Part shown: one piece after another, positions 24,695 to 33,025 of the stretch | Layout of the letters: each line of letters starts with the position of its first letter | How positions within the stretch are numbered: position 1 is the first letter of the stretch | Source: DATBGO01 sp050011895 | GTDB taxonomy: Bacteria > Actinomycetota > Actinomycetes > Streptosporangiales > Streptosporangiaceae | DNA length: 64,000 nt | Reading direction: 5' to 3' | NCBI GenBank assembly: GCA_050011895.1 | Contig: JBEKIF010000020.1 | Span: 1 to 64,000, forward strand | The notes under the pieces: generated by a model | What the model was told of the DNA's origin: nothing | Database searches by the model: none | What the model saw: the letters and a program-made list of their open reading frames with translations, nothing else | Made by a program: the position numbers and the translations under genes

Positions 24695-25526
24695 GCTTTC
24701 CTGGCCCGAAGCCGCCGTGACGGCCGGCGTGCTTGCCACCGCGGCGGTCCCGTTGCGGATGGCACACCGGCCCCGCCTCGCCAAGGCGGCAGTGATCAGC
24801 CAGGAGTGCGCACTCGTTCTTGGCCTGTTCGCACTGTGGCAGCTAGCTGGCTCGTTCGCCGTGATGGGGCCCGGAGGCGCGCTGGCCAGGGCCCAGTGGA
24901 TCTGGCATGCCGAGCGGATCGCGCGGCTTCCCAGCGAGGCAAGTCTGCAGCGGCTGGTGCTGCCGCACCCGCTCCTCGTGGAGTTCTTCAACCTCTACTA
25001 CGCCGCCCTGCACTTCCCTGTCCTGATCGGCTGCATGATCTGGCTGTTCTTCCGGCACCGCGATCACTACCGGAAACTGCGGACCACGCTGGTCGCCTTC
25101 ACCGGCGGCGCGCTGCTCATCCAGCTGATCCCGGTAGCGCCGCCGCGGATGCTGCCGTCCAGCGGCATGGTGGACACCGCCGTGCGCTACGGCCAGTCGG
25201 TCTACGCCACGCATGCTGGCTTCGATCCTGACCAGCTGTCCGCGATGCCGTCGGTGCACGTCGGCTGGGCGCTGCTGGTCGCGATCGCGGTGATCGGCGC
25301 CGCCGGCAGCCGATGGCGCTGGCTTGCCCTGCTCTACCCGGTACTCACGACGCTGGCGGTGGTCGTGACCGCCAATCATTTCTGGCTGGACGGGATCGTC
25401 GCGGCGCTGCTTCTTGGCGTGGTGCTCGCCGCCCAGCGGACCGCCAGAGCGCTGCCTGTAAAGGCGCTGCCTGCCAGAGCGCTGTTCTCCGGGGATACGT
25501 CCGAACGGGATCGAACACTTGTTTGA
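24681..25526 (+). CDS. PAP2-superfamily membrane enzyme (inositol-phosphotransferase-like)
   Basis: This 281-residue membrane protein has about six helices. It has the PAP2_3-type catalytic motifs: AMPSVHVGWA (the PSxH block) and, after a hydrophobic helix, ANHFWLDGIV with the His and Asp of the third block. An RHRDHYRKLR loop precedes a membrane segment. Relatives are lipid phosphatases or phospholipid head-group transferases such as Aur1/Ipt1-like enzymes in actinobacteria. The GTG start has only a weak ribosome-binding site, and a 16-codon frame overlaps it. The stop codon overlaps the SOS box that serves alkB. Confidence 0.82.
   Translation: MLNLELSWPEAAVTAGVLATAAVPLRMAHRPRLAKAAVISQECALVLGLFALWQLAGSFAVMGPGGALARAQWIWHAERIARLPSEASLQRLVLPHPLLVEFFNLYYAALHFPVLIGCMIWLFFRHRDHYRKLRTTLVAFTGGALLIQLIPVAPPRMLPSSGMVDTAVRYGQSVYATHAGFDPDQLSAMPSVHVGWALLVAIAVIGAAGSRWRWLALLYPVLTTLAVVVTANHFWLDGIVAALLLGVVLAAQRTARALPVKALPARALFSGDTSERDRTLV
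25511..25526. promoter_or_regulatory. LexA (SOS) box before alkB
   Basis: TCGAACACTTGTTTGA matches the actinobacterial SOS box TCGAAC-N4-GTTYGA at every defined position. It ends 20 bp before the alkB ATG. A TATGCT hexamer (25535-25540) follows, 6 nt before the ATG, so LexA would sit over the promoter upstream of a leaderless start. It implies induction of alkB by DNA damage. Confidence 0.85.
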
Positions 25527-25546
25527 GCCTGGCGTATGCTAAGACG

Positions 25547-26176
25547 ATGACGGCTTGTTTCCAGGCTTCGCTCCTCGACGCGTCGCAGGATGTCGGGCTA
25601 CGCGACCTCGGTCCCGCACTACGGCGGACGACGCTTGCCCACGGCGGGTGGCTTGACGTGCTGCCGGGCTGGGTGACGGGCGCTGACGCGCTTTTCGAGC
25701 GGCTCATTGAGATGGTGCCGTGGCGAGCGGAGCGGCGCCAGATGTACGACCGCGTCGTGGACGTCCCCCGGCTGGTCCATTTCTACGGCGCGGGCCAGGC
25801 GCTGCCCGACCCGGCGCTTGAGAAGGCCCGTCGCGCGCTGGACGCGCATTACCGTCCTGAACTCGGCGAGCCGCTGTGTACCGCAGGACTATGCCTCTAT
25901 CGCGACGGCCGCGACAGTGTCGCCTGGCACGGCGACACCTCGGGCCGCCAGACACCCGCGACTATCGTGGCGATCGTCTCCCTGGGCAATCCACGGCCGC
26001 TGTTGCTGCGACCTCGGGCCGGCGGTGGCCCCGCCCTGCGCCACGATGTTGGGCACGGTGACTTGCTCGTCATGGGCGGCAGCTGCCAGCGCACCTGGCA
26101 GCACTCCGTGCCCAAGACGACGCGGGCGGCCGGGCCGCGGATCAGCGTCCAGTTCCGCCCGCGCGGAATCCACTGA
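25547..26176 (+). CDS. alkB: Alpha-ketoglutarate-dependent DNA dioxygenase AlkB
   Basis: This 209-residue enzyme oxidatively removes 1-methyladenine and 3-methylcytosine lesions from DNA or RNA, using Fe(II), oxygen and 2-oxoglutarate. The metal triad is visible: AWHGDTS gives HxD, and TWQHSVPK the distal His. PRISVQFR carries the Arg pair for 2-oxoglutarate and substrate. The nucleotide-recognition lid region (RRQMYDRVVDVPRLVHFYG) is present. Length is normal. The gene has an SOS box and a TATGCT element just upstream and is probably leaderless. It converges on an AlkZ-like gene, giving a local alkylation-repair pair. Confidence 0.92.
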   Translation: MTACFQASLLDASQDVGLRDLGPALRRTTLAHGGWLDVLPGWVTGADALFERLIEMVPWRAERRQMYDRVVDVPRLVHFYGAGQALPDPALEKARRALDAHYRPELGEPLCTAGLCLYRDGRDSVAWHGDTSGRQTPATIVAIVSLGNPRPLLLRPRAGGGPALRHDVGHGDLLVMGGSCQRTWQHSVPKTTRAAGPRISVQFRPRGIH

Positions 26177-26269
26177 GAGTCTCGTGCCCGGCGAGTCTCG
26201 TGCCCGCCAGGGGCCGCCCGGCACAGGTTTCGCCGGAGTTCCGAGCCCGGTTCCTCGGCCCGGTCGCCG

Positions 26270-27361
26270 TCAGCCTTCGAGGAATCGCTTGACATCGGCG
26301 GCATCCGCCTCGAGCGCCGCCGATACCTCGGCATCGAGCGGTGCGAACGGGCGCAGCGCTACCCGGCCGTCCGGCATGCTCCAGGTGGCTACGGCCTTAC
26401 CGCGCACCAGGGCGAACGGCCGGAATATCCCGTTGACTGTGACAATCCCCTGGTGCGAGCCGAGGATGGCCTCACGCGACGCCCAGCCGTGCAGCACCGG
26501 GTCAAAAGAGCCGAGCAGGCGCGGCGGCGGGAGCGCCGTGCTGCCCGGCCGGCCGGCCAGGTCGGTAAGGCCATCGTCGCGCTGATCCAGCTCGGGGGCG
26601 ACCGCCGCCAGCCCCCTGCGGGCGTCCCGCAGCGCCAGCCCGGCCCACTTGGCAAGGTCGCGATCGGTGGCCGGGCCATGGCCTGCCAGATACCTGCGGG
26701 CCAGTTCCGCTAGCGCAGTGTCCCGGTCGGCCAGCACCCGAGCCGCCCGCGGCGGCGTCCCCAGCCAGTCCCTGACCAGCACGTAGCCATGCTCGTTGCC
26801 GATCATCGGCCCGCGCACCGCGATGCCGCGGAAGCTCGCCAGGCCGAGCACATGCACGATCGCCTGGCCCTCGGTCCGCACTCCGGTCGCGGCGATCCGC
26901 TCGCGCAGCTGCCCCCGGGTCAGCGGGCCTTCGGCCGTCAGCGCGCGATCGACTGCTGCCACCGCGCGCTCCGCGTCCGGCGGCGGCACTCCCTCCTGAG
27001 CCAGCCGCCGTGCGTTGCCCGTCAGCAGCTGCGGCGTCGTCAGCTGATGGAGCCACCAGTAGTCTTCGGCGCGGACCAGATGCAGCGTGCCGCGGTTCAG
27101 CCAGGTAATCACCAGCGAACGCTCGACAGTCAGCGCACGGTCGATGTCAGCCGCCCGCAGGCCGACCGACCGGGCCCTGATGGCCAGCCGCGCGCCACGC
27201 GGGTCCTGGCCCTGGACGGCGAGCAGCCGGTCGACGACATCAGCAACGCTGCCTGCGGGCGGCCCGGACAGCAGTTGCGCCGCCAGGCGGTCCGCGAGCA
27301 CTTTTGGTAGCACCCCCGCTGGGTTTCCCGGATCCCTGGCTGGTGAAGTCAATCCGGCCAT
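26270..27361 (-). CDS. Winged-helix HTH_42 protein, AlkZ/YcaQ-like DNA glycosylase candidate
   Basis: This protein of about 363 residues belongs to the winged-helix HTH_42 superfamily that includes AlkZ and YcaQ, glycosylases that remove bulky adducts and unhook interstrand crosslinks. The catalytic QxQ of the AlkZ type is seen near residue 46 (LLAVQGQDPRGA), followed by the first winged-helix block (ADIDRALTVERSLVITWLNRGTLHLV). The substrate-facing EDYWWLHQL and the C-terminal LGSFDPVLHGW and VNGIFRPFALVRGKAVATW strands are typical. I start it at the ATG at 27361; TTG at 27388 is an alternative. It converges on alkB. Confidence 0.82.
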   Translation of the reverse strand: MAGLTSPARDPGNPAGVLPKVLADRLAAQLLSGPPAGSVADVVDRLLAVQGQDPRGARLAIRARSVGLRAADIDRALTVERSLVITWLNRGTLHLVRAEDYWWLHQLTTPQLLTGNARRLAQEGVPPPDAERAVAAVDRALTAEGPLTRGQLRERIAATGVRTEGQAIVHVLGLASFRGIAVRGPMIGNEHGYVLVRDWLGTPPRAARVLADRDTALAELARRYLAGHGPATDRDLAKWAGLALRDARRGLAAVAPELDQRDDGLTDLAGRPGSTALPPPRLLGSFDPVLHGWASREAILGSHQGIVTVNGIFRPFALVRGKAVATWSMPDGRVALRPFAPLDAEVSAALEADAADVKRFLEG

Positions 27362-27459
27362 CTCATCGGCGTCCCGCCCGGCTGTCAACCGGGATCGTGA
27401 CGGCTAGGCACGTCACCGCCCAGGTTCAGCTCAGCAGCGCGACCAGCGCAGGAACCTCG

Positions 27460-28458
27460 TTAATGGCTGGTCTTCTCGCTGTCCAGCGCGGCCATCTGGG
27501 CCGGATCGTAGCGATCGCCCGCCACCTGCTCCGCTGGTACCGCCGCTTCCAGGGCCGCGAGGTCCGCGGGAGTCAGCGCGAGGTCCGCCGCGCCGAGCGC
27601 ATCGGCCAGCCGGTCGCGGCGCTTGGTCCCCAGCAGCGGCACGATGTCGGAACCGCGCGACATGACCCAGGCGATGGCCAGCTGCGCCGTGGTCACGCCA
27701 TGGGCCAGGGCGATGTCCTCCAGCGCTTTCAGCAGGTCGAGGTTGCGCTGCAGGTTCTCGCCGCGGAACCTGGGGAACCTGGCACGCGGGTCTCCGGCGC
27801 CGATCTCGCGCGCGCTCGCCGTGCTCAGCAGGCCGCGGGACAGGATCCCGTATGCGGTCACGCCGATGCCCAGTTCCCTGATCGTGGGCAGGAGCTGCTT
27901 CTCGATGCCGCGGCTCATCAGCGAGTACTCGATCTGCAGCGCCGTGACCTGGTGAACCGCGTGGGCCCGGCGGATGGTGTCGGCGCCCATCTCGGACAGC
28001 CCTAGGTACCTGACGAAACCTGCCTCGATCATTTCCGCGATCGCGCCGACGGTGTCCTCAATCGGCACCCGCGGGTCCAGCCTGGCCGGCTGGTACAGGT
28101 CGACGTAGTCGGTGCCGAGCCGCTGCAGCGTGTACGCAAGCGAGTTCTTGACGCCGTTCGGGCTGGCGTCGTGCCCGATGAACGCGCCGCGCGGGTCCCG
28201 CTGGCCGCCGAACTTCACCTGGATGAAGACGCTACCGCGATCGACTCCGCGCAGGGCATCGCGAAGCAGCAGCTCGTTATGGCCCATGCCGTAGAAGTCA
28301 CCAGTGTCGAGCAGGGTGATCCCGGCGTCCAGCGCCGCGTGGATCGTCGCGATGCTCTCCGCGTCGTCGGCAGCACCGTAGATGCCGGACATGCCCATCA
28401 GGCCAAGACCAAGCCGCGATACCTGCGGGCCGCCGCGGCCCAGCGTCGTCTTCTCCAT
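27460..28458 (-). CDS. Aldo/keto reductase
   Basis: This 332-residue (beta/alpha)8 NADPH-dependent reductase has family motifs LGLGLMGMSGIYG at the start, the catalytic Asp and Tyr in LDTGDFYGMGHNE, LGTDYVDLYQPARLDP, and the C-terminal cofactor site VPLLGTKRRDRLADAL. Close relatives reduce pyridoxal or small aldehydes. The ATG at 28458 has GGAGA 7 nt upstream. It follows the YtcJ-type amidohydrolase gene by 29 nt and is probably in the same transcript; the functional link is unclear. Confidence 0.9.
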   Translation of the reverse strand: MEKTTLGRGGPQVSRLGLGLMGMSGIYGAADDAESIATIHAALDAGITLLDTGDFYGMGHNELLLRDALRGVDRGSVFIQVKFGGQRDPRGAFIGHDASPNGVKNSLAYTLQRLGTDYVDLYQPARLDPRVPIEDTVGAIAEMIEAGFVRYLGLSEMGADTIRRAHAVHQVTALQIEYSLMSRGIEKQLLPTIRELGIGVTAYGILSRGLLSTASAREIGAGDPRARFPRFRGENLQRNLDLLKALEDIALAHGVTTAQLAIAWVMSRGSDIVPLLGTKRRDRLADALGAADLALTPADLAALEAAVPAEQVAGDRYDPAQMAALDSEKTSH

Positions 28459-28487
28459 CTGCTGCTCTCCGCATCGTAGTAACGGCG

Positions 28488-30182
28488 TCACAAATTGTCA
28501 GCCGCGTAGACCCGCGCGCCTTCGACGTAGGTGAGAAGCACCCTGGCGGCCGCGATCTCGGCCGGCGGCCCGGTAAGCGGGTCACGATCGAGCACTATCA
28601 GGTCAGCCAGCTTCCCTGGCTCAATGGCGCCGGTCACGTCATCCAGGTGGTTCACGTAGGCCGAGCCGATTGTATAAGCGGCCAGCGCCTCGGCAAGCTC
28701 GAGCCGCTGGCCAGGCAGAAACGGCTCCGCTGCCGGGCCCAGGGAACCTGGAAGCGCCCTGTTCACCGCGACATGGCAGGCACGGAGCGGATTTGCGCTG
28801 CTCACCGCCCAGTCGCTGCCGGCGGCCAACCGCGCGCCAGACCGCAGCAGATCGCCGAAGAGATAGTGCCTGCTGGTCCGGTCCGGCCCGATGAACGGGA
28901 TGGTCAGCTCGTCCAGCTGCGGCTCGTGCGCGGCCCACAGGGCTTGCATGTTCGCGGTGACGCCGAGCTGCGCGAAACGCCGGATGTCCGCGGGGTGGAT
29001 GACCTGGAGGTGCGCGATGTGGTGGCGGTTATCGGTGCGCCCGTTGGCGGCCCGGGCGGCCTCGACCGCGTCCAGCGACTCCCGCACCGCGCGATCGCCG
29101 ATGGCGTGCAGGTGCACCTGGAAGCCTGCCGCGTCGAGCCTGGCCACCGCGGCCTGGAGCTGCTGCGGATCGACATAGGACAGCCCGCTGTTACCGGTCT
29201 GGCAGCCGCCGGAATCCAGGTAGGGCTCGATCATGCCGGCCGTGAAGTTCTCGGCTACCCCGTCCTGCATGATCTTCACGGTATTCGCCCGGAACCGGCC
29301 CGCCTGGCCGCGCTCGTGCCTGCCCAGGATCTCGGGAAGCTGCTCCGCACCGCGTTCGCGGTCCCACCAGAGGGCGCCCTCGACCCGCGCGGTCAGCTGG
29401 CCAGATGTGGCAGCGGCGAGATAGACCGGCAGCGGATCCTGCGAGCCGAGGTACTCCCCCACGATCGCGTCCTGCCAGGCGGTGACGCCGCGCGCGTGCA
29501 GATGACGCTGGGCGAGCAACAGGCCGGCCAGCCTGTCATCGAAGGTCGGCGCCGGCACCAGGCGGCCGACCAGCGTGGCCGCGCCCTCATGCAGGGTTCC
29601 CTGGGGCGTGCCGTCGCCGGCCCGCTCGATCCGGCCGTCCGGCGGGTCAGCGGTCCGCGCGTCAATGCCGGCGAGCTCCAGCGCGCGCGTGTTGGCCCAG
29701 GCACCGTGAGCATCGCGGTTGACCAGGTAGGCGGGCCGTCCGCCGGCCACCTGGTCGAGCAGTTCCCGGCCCGGGGTGCCGCGGTCGAACCATTCCATCC
29801 GCCAGCCGCTGCCGGCTATCCAGTCCTGGCCCGGGTGGCCCTCGGCATAGCTGACGATGCGGTCCAGCGCTTCGGTGAGGGTGCTGGCGCCGATGAGGTT
29901 ACAGCCGATCATGGTCACGCCCGCGAACGCGGGATGCACGTGCGCGTCCTGGAACCCGGGCAGCAGCGCACCACCTCCGAGCTGCACGACCTCAGTCCCA
30001 GGGCCGATCAGGTCGGCGATGCCGCGGTCCGCCGCGTCGCCAACCGCGAGGATCTGGCCAGACCGCACGGCAATGGCGCTGGCCGGCGCGCCGCCGGGCG
30101 TGACGGTCACCGGGACGAGCCGGCGCCGCGACTGGTCAGGCGTGTAGCTCGGCCCGCCGGTGAAGACCAGGTCCGCTTGCAT
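28488..30182 (-). CDS. YtcJ-type amidohydrolase
   Basis: This 564-residue metal-dependent amidohydrolase of the YtcJ/amidohydrolase-3 group has metal ligands in LPGFQDAHVHP (HxH), AGFQVHLHAIGD and HHIAHLQVIHP, and a conserved Asp in LAAGSDWAVS. The N- and C-terminal strands form the composite beta-sandwich (LVFTGGPSYTP; LADLIVLDRDPL). Substrates of this group are poorly known, mostly N-acyl or carbamate-like compounds. An AGGAGG site lies 12 nt before the ATG at 30182. The xylA gene ends 99 bp upstream on the same strand, so read-through from the sugar operon is possible. Confidence 0.9.
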   Translation of the reverse strand: MQADLVFTGGPSYTPDQSRRRLVPVTVTPGGAPASAIAVRSGQILAVGDAADRGIADLIGPGTEVVQLGGGALLPGFQDAHVHPAFAGVTMIGCNLIGASTLTEALDRIVSYAEGHPGQDWIAGSGWRMEWFDRGTPGRELLDQVAGGRPAYLVNRDAHGAWANTRALELAGIDARTADPPDGRIERAGDGTPQGTLHEGAATLVGRLVPAPTFDDRLAGLLLAQRHLHARGVTAWQDAIVGEYLGSQDPLPVYLAAATSGQLTARVEGALWWDRERGAEQLPEILGRHERGQAGRFRANTVKIMQDGVAENFTAGMIEPYLDSGGCQTGNSGLSYVDPQQLQAAVARLDAAGFQVHLHAIGDRAVRESLDAVEAARAANGRTDNRHHIAHLQVIHPADIRRFAQLGVTANMQALWAAHEPQLDELTIPFIGPDRTSRHYLFGDLLRSGARLAAGSDWAVSSANPLRACHVAVNRALPGSLGPAAEPFLPGQRLELAEALAAYTIGSAYVNHLDDVTGAIEPGKLADLIVLDRDPLTGPPAEIAAARVLLTYVEGARVYAADNL

Positions 30183-30281
30183 GAGTCTCGGGCCCCTCCT
30201 GTCAGCGCCAGCGCCCATTATCCCGGCGGGCTCATCCGGCGGGACAGCGCGCTATGGCACAGGGCGGCGACGGAGCCCGCG

Positions 30282-31445
30282 TCACCGGACCCCGTAGAGG
30301 TACTCGAGCGCGAGCTGGTCGAGCCGCTCGAAACCCATCCCCCGGCTGCCAAGGGCCGCGGTGTCCGGGGCGAAGTCCCTGATGTCCCGCCACGTCTCGC
30401 CCTCGGCCAGAGTCGGCAGCGACAGGTCGGGCACCAGCGCGGCCGTCGCCGCCGCCGCGACTTCCGGGTCGGCGCGGAACGCGCGGACCTTCTCCCGCAG
30501 GATCAGGTAGTTGCGCATGCATGCGGCCGCCGATTGCCAGACACCGTCGTCGTCCTCGGTCCGCGGCGGCTTGAAGTCGAAGTGCAGCGGCCCGGCATAT
30601 CCACCGGACTCGAGCGCATCGACAACCCAGAATGCGCCGCGTGCGTTGCCCGCGCCGAATCTGAGATCCTGGTCGTAGCGCGGCCCGTGCTGGCCGTTCA
30701 GGTCGATGTGGAACAGCTTGCCATGCCAGATCGCCTGAGCTATGGCGTGCGCATAGTTGAGTCCGGCCATCTCCTCGTGCCCGACCTCGGGATTGACCCC
30801 GGCGAGTTCGGGATGCTCAAGCTCGCGTATGAAGGCCAGCACATGCCCGGTCGTGGGCAGCAGGATGTCGCCGCGCGGCTCGTTCGGCTTCGGCTCGATC
30901 GCGAACTTCAGGTCGTATCCCTGGTCGAGCACGTACTGACTGAGCACGTCGAACGACTCCTTGTACCGGTCAAGCGCCGAGCGCACGTCCTTAGCCGCGC
31001 CCGACTCGGCCCCGTCCCTGCCGCCCCAGCACACGTAGATCTTCGCGCCGAGCTGCGCGGCGAGATCGAGGTTGCGCATGACCTTGGCCAGCGCGAACCT
31101 GCGCACGTCCCGGTCGTTGGCGGTGAAGCCGCCATCCCGGAACATCGGGTGCGCGAACAGGTTGGTCGTCGCGGTGGTGACGACGAGCCCGGTCTCGTCG
31201 AGTGCCTTGCGGAATGCCAGGATCCGCTCGTCCCGCTCGGCATTGGTCGCATCGAAGCCGAACACATCGTTGTCGTGGAAATTGACCCCGTAAGCGCCGA
31301 TCTCGGCCAGCTTGCGCACCGCGCGCTCCGCGGGCATCGGCGGGCGCACCGCGGTGCCGAATACGTCGGCGCCCTGCCACCCGACGGTCCAGAGGCCGAA
31401 CGAGAACTGGTCCGCACGCGAAGGGATGTAGGGATCTGCGATCAC
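30282..31445 (-). CDS. xylA: Xylose isomerase
   Basis: This 387-residue actinobacterial-type (short) xylose isomerase converts D-xylose to D-xylulose. Motifs are FSFGLWTVGWQGADVFG, VNFHDNDVFGFDA (the ring-opening His-Asp pair), KFAIEPKPNEPRGD (the metal Glu), NPEVGHEEMAGLNY and LFHIDLNGQHGPRYDQD (metal ligands). The GTG at 31445 overlaps the xylB stop (GTGA), with AGAGGA 7 nt before, so it is translated from the xylB message. Order xylB-xylA is reversed from many operons. The length matches Streptomyces enzymes. Confidence 0.96.
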   Translation of the reverse strand: MIADPYIPSRADQFSFGLWTVGWQGADVFGTAVRPPMPAERAVRKLAEIGAYGVNFHDNDVFGFDATNAERDERILAFRKALDETGLVVTTATTNLFAHPMFRDGGFTANDRDVRRFALAKVMRNLDLAAQLGAKIYVCWGGRDGAESGAAKDVRSALDRYKESFDVLSQYVLDQGYDLKFAIEPKPNEPRGDILLPTTGHVLAFIRELEHPELAGVNPEVGHEEMAGLNYAHAIAQAIWHGKLFHIDLNGQHGPRYDQDLRFGAGNARGAFWVVDALESGGYAGPLHFDFKPPRTEDDDGVWQSAAACMRNYLILREKVRAFRADPEVAAAATAALVPDLSLPTLAEGETWRDIRDFAPDTAALGSRGMGFERLDQLALEYLYGVR

Positions 31446-32851
31446 GGGCCCGTCCTCTCTTCCCAGCCGTCCCAGCGGTAGGTGCCCTCGCGCAACGATG
31501 CGTAACGCTGCCGCAGGCCAGGCTGCGGAGTGCCGCAGTATTCCGCAGCGGGACGGCGCCGCCAGTCCGGCGGGGTCCCGGTGCCTGCCAGCGCCCACGC
31601 AGCCTGGCGCGCCGCGCCAACCGCTACGTACTCCGCAGGCTCGGGCACGAGGACGTCACAGCCCAGCAGCCCGGGCGCGATCCGGCAGACAGCCTCCGAC
31701 CGCGCACCGCCGCCGATGAGCAGGACCCGGCTGCGCGCCACGCCGCAGGCGGTCAGCAAGTCCGCGGCCTCGGCGAGCGAGGCCAGCACCGCCTCGACGG
31801 CCGACCGGGCGAGATTCTCCCTCGTCATGTTGCGGGTGGTCAGCCCGTGCAACACGCCGCTGGCAGCGGGCCGGTCCGGCGTGCGCTCGCCATCGAGATA
31901 CGGAAGCAGCGTGATCCCGCCCGCGCCTGGCTGCGCCGCCAGGGCCAGCGCGGACAGGCCGTCCAGGTCGGCGCCGAGCAATGCGGCCGTCGCCGACAGC
32001 ACGAGGCCTGCGTTGATAGTGCAGACCAGCGGCAGGAAGCGGCCGGTGGCGTCGGCGAACCCGGCGACCGCGCCAGCGGGGTCGGCGGCAGGCACCTCGC
32101 TGACCGCGAATACCGTGCCCGATGTCCCGATCGAGACGACGACGTCGCCAGGTTCCAGGCCGAGGCCGAACGCCGCGGCCATGTTGTCGCCGGTGCCTGC
32201 CGAGAGCGCCGTGCCCCACCGGGTCTGTCCGATAACCTCGTCGGGGCGGGCGATCCGGGGCAACTGCAGCGGATGGCCGAGCGCTGCGGTGACCAGGTCC
32301 GGCAGCCAGCCGCCCGCTGACGGCGAGAAATAGCCGGTGCCCGACGCGTCGCCCCGGTCGGTCGCAGGCACGGCCGCGGCGTCCTGCCCGAGCCGCCAGC
32401 TAAGCCAGTCATGTGGCAGCAGCACCGCGGCGGCGCGGGCGGCACTGGCGGGCTCGTGCTCGGCGAGCCAGCGCAGCTTGGTCACCGTAAACGAGGCAGT
32501 AGGCACGCTTCCGGCATGCTCCGCCCACCATTTGGCGCCGCCCTGCTCGCGGACCAGGACGGCTGCCGCGGCCGCCGAGCGCAGATCATTCCAGAGCAGC
32601 GCCGGCCTGATGACCCGCCCCGCATCGTCCAGGACGATCATTCCGTGCTGCTGGCCGGCCACGCCCACGGCCGCCGCCCGGGTGAGGAGGCCGTCCCCGG
32701 CTTGCTGCAGCGCCGTCCACCACGCCTGCGGGTCACACTCGGTACCGGCCGGATGCGGGGCGCTGCCATGGCCGACAACCTGGCCGTCCTCGGCGCGGCA
32801 GAGCACGACCTTCGTGGACTGCGTCGAGGAGTCGACACCGGCGACCAGCAT
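31442..32851 (-). CDS. xylB: Xylulokinase
   Basis: This 469-residue FGGY-family kinase phosphorylates D-xylulose for the pentose-phosphate pathway. It opens with the phosphate-binding VDSSTQSTKVVL, then GVAGQQHGMIVLD (catalytic-site region), PATDRGDASGTGYFS and the second phosphate loop SIGTSGTVFAVS, with the adenosine loop LIGGGARSEAVC. The ATG at 32851 has GGAGG 8 nt before it. It is the first gene of the xylBA unit. No ROK-type repressor gene (xylR) is adjacent. A palindromic element immediately upstream may affect expression. Confidence 0.94.
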   Translation of the reverse strand: MLVAGVDSSTQSTKVVLCRAEDGQVVGHGSAPHPAGTECDPQAWWTALQQAGDGLLTRAAAVGVAGQQHGMIVLDDAGRVIRPALLWNDLRSAAAAAVLVREQGGAKWWAEHAGSVPTASFTVTKLRWLAEHEPASAARAAAVLLPHDWLSWRLGQDAAAVPATDRGDASGTGYFSPSAGGWLPDLVTAALGHPLQLPRIARPDEVIGQTRWGTALSAGTGDNMAAAFGLGLEPGDVVVSIGTSGTVFAVSEVPAADPAGAVAGFADATGRFLPLVCTINAGLVLSATAALLGADLDGLSALALAAQPGAGGITLLPYLDGERTPDRPAASGVLHGLTTRNMTRENLARSAVEAVLASLAEAADLLTACGVARSRVLLIGGGARSEAVCRIAPGLLGCDVLVPEPAEYVAVGAARQAAWALAGTGTPPDWRRRPAAEYCGTPQPGLRQRYASLREGTYRWDGWEERTGP

Positions 32852-32867
32852 CTCGCGCCCCTCCAAG

Positions 32868-32922
32868 ATCTTGGTTCCTAGGTGGGGTGATAGCCCCACT
32901 AAACAACCACGATCACCAAATA
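32868..32922. repeat. Palindromic intergenic element upstream of xylB
   Basis: A hairpin GTGGGG-TGATAG-CCCCAC (32882-32899) is flanked by an outer partial inverted repeat (TTGGT at 32870, ACCAA at 32915-32919) and contains CAACCACGATCA. The same 12-mer occurs in the right arm of the palindrome inside the ThDP-enzyme gene at 56.8 kb. It looks like a dispersed palindromic repeat that could also act as a terminator or protective stem. Confidence 0.55.
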
Positions 32923-33025
32923 GCCATCGCGCGCGGCGTGGCCGCTGGGGCGGGAGTGGCCATTGGAACCGTGGTTGCTGCTGGGAGCAGGGTACGGCGG
33001 GCCGGACTGGCAGGGCAGGAGTGGC

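Noticed and set aside
32882..32899. Intergenic GC hairpin as a rho-independent terminator of galK
   Set aside because: The stem is only 6 bp, is followed by no T run, and shares sequence with another palindrome; I classed it as a repeat instead.
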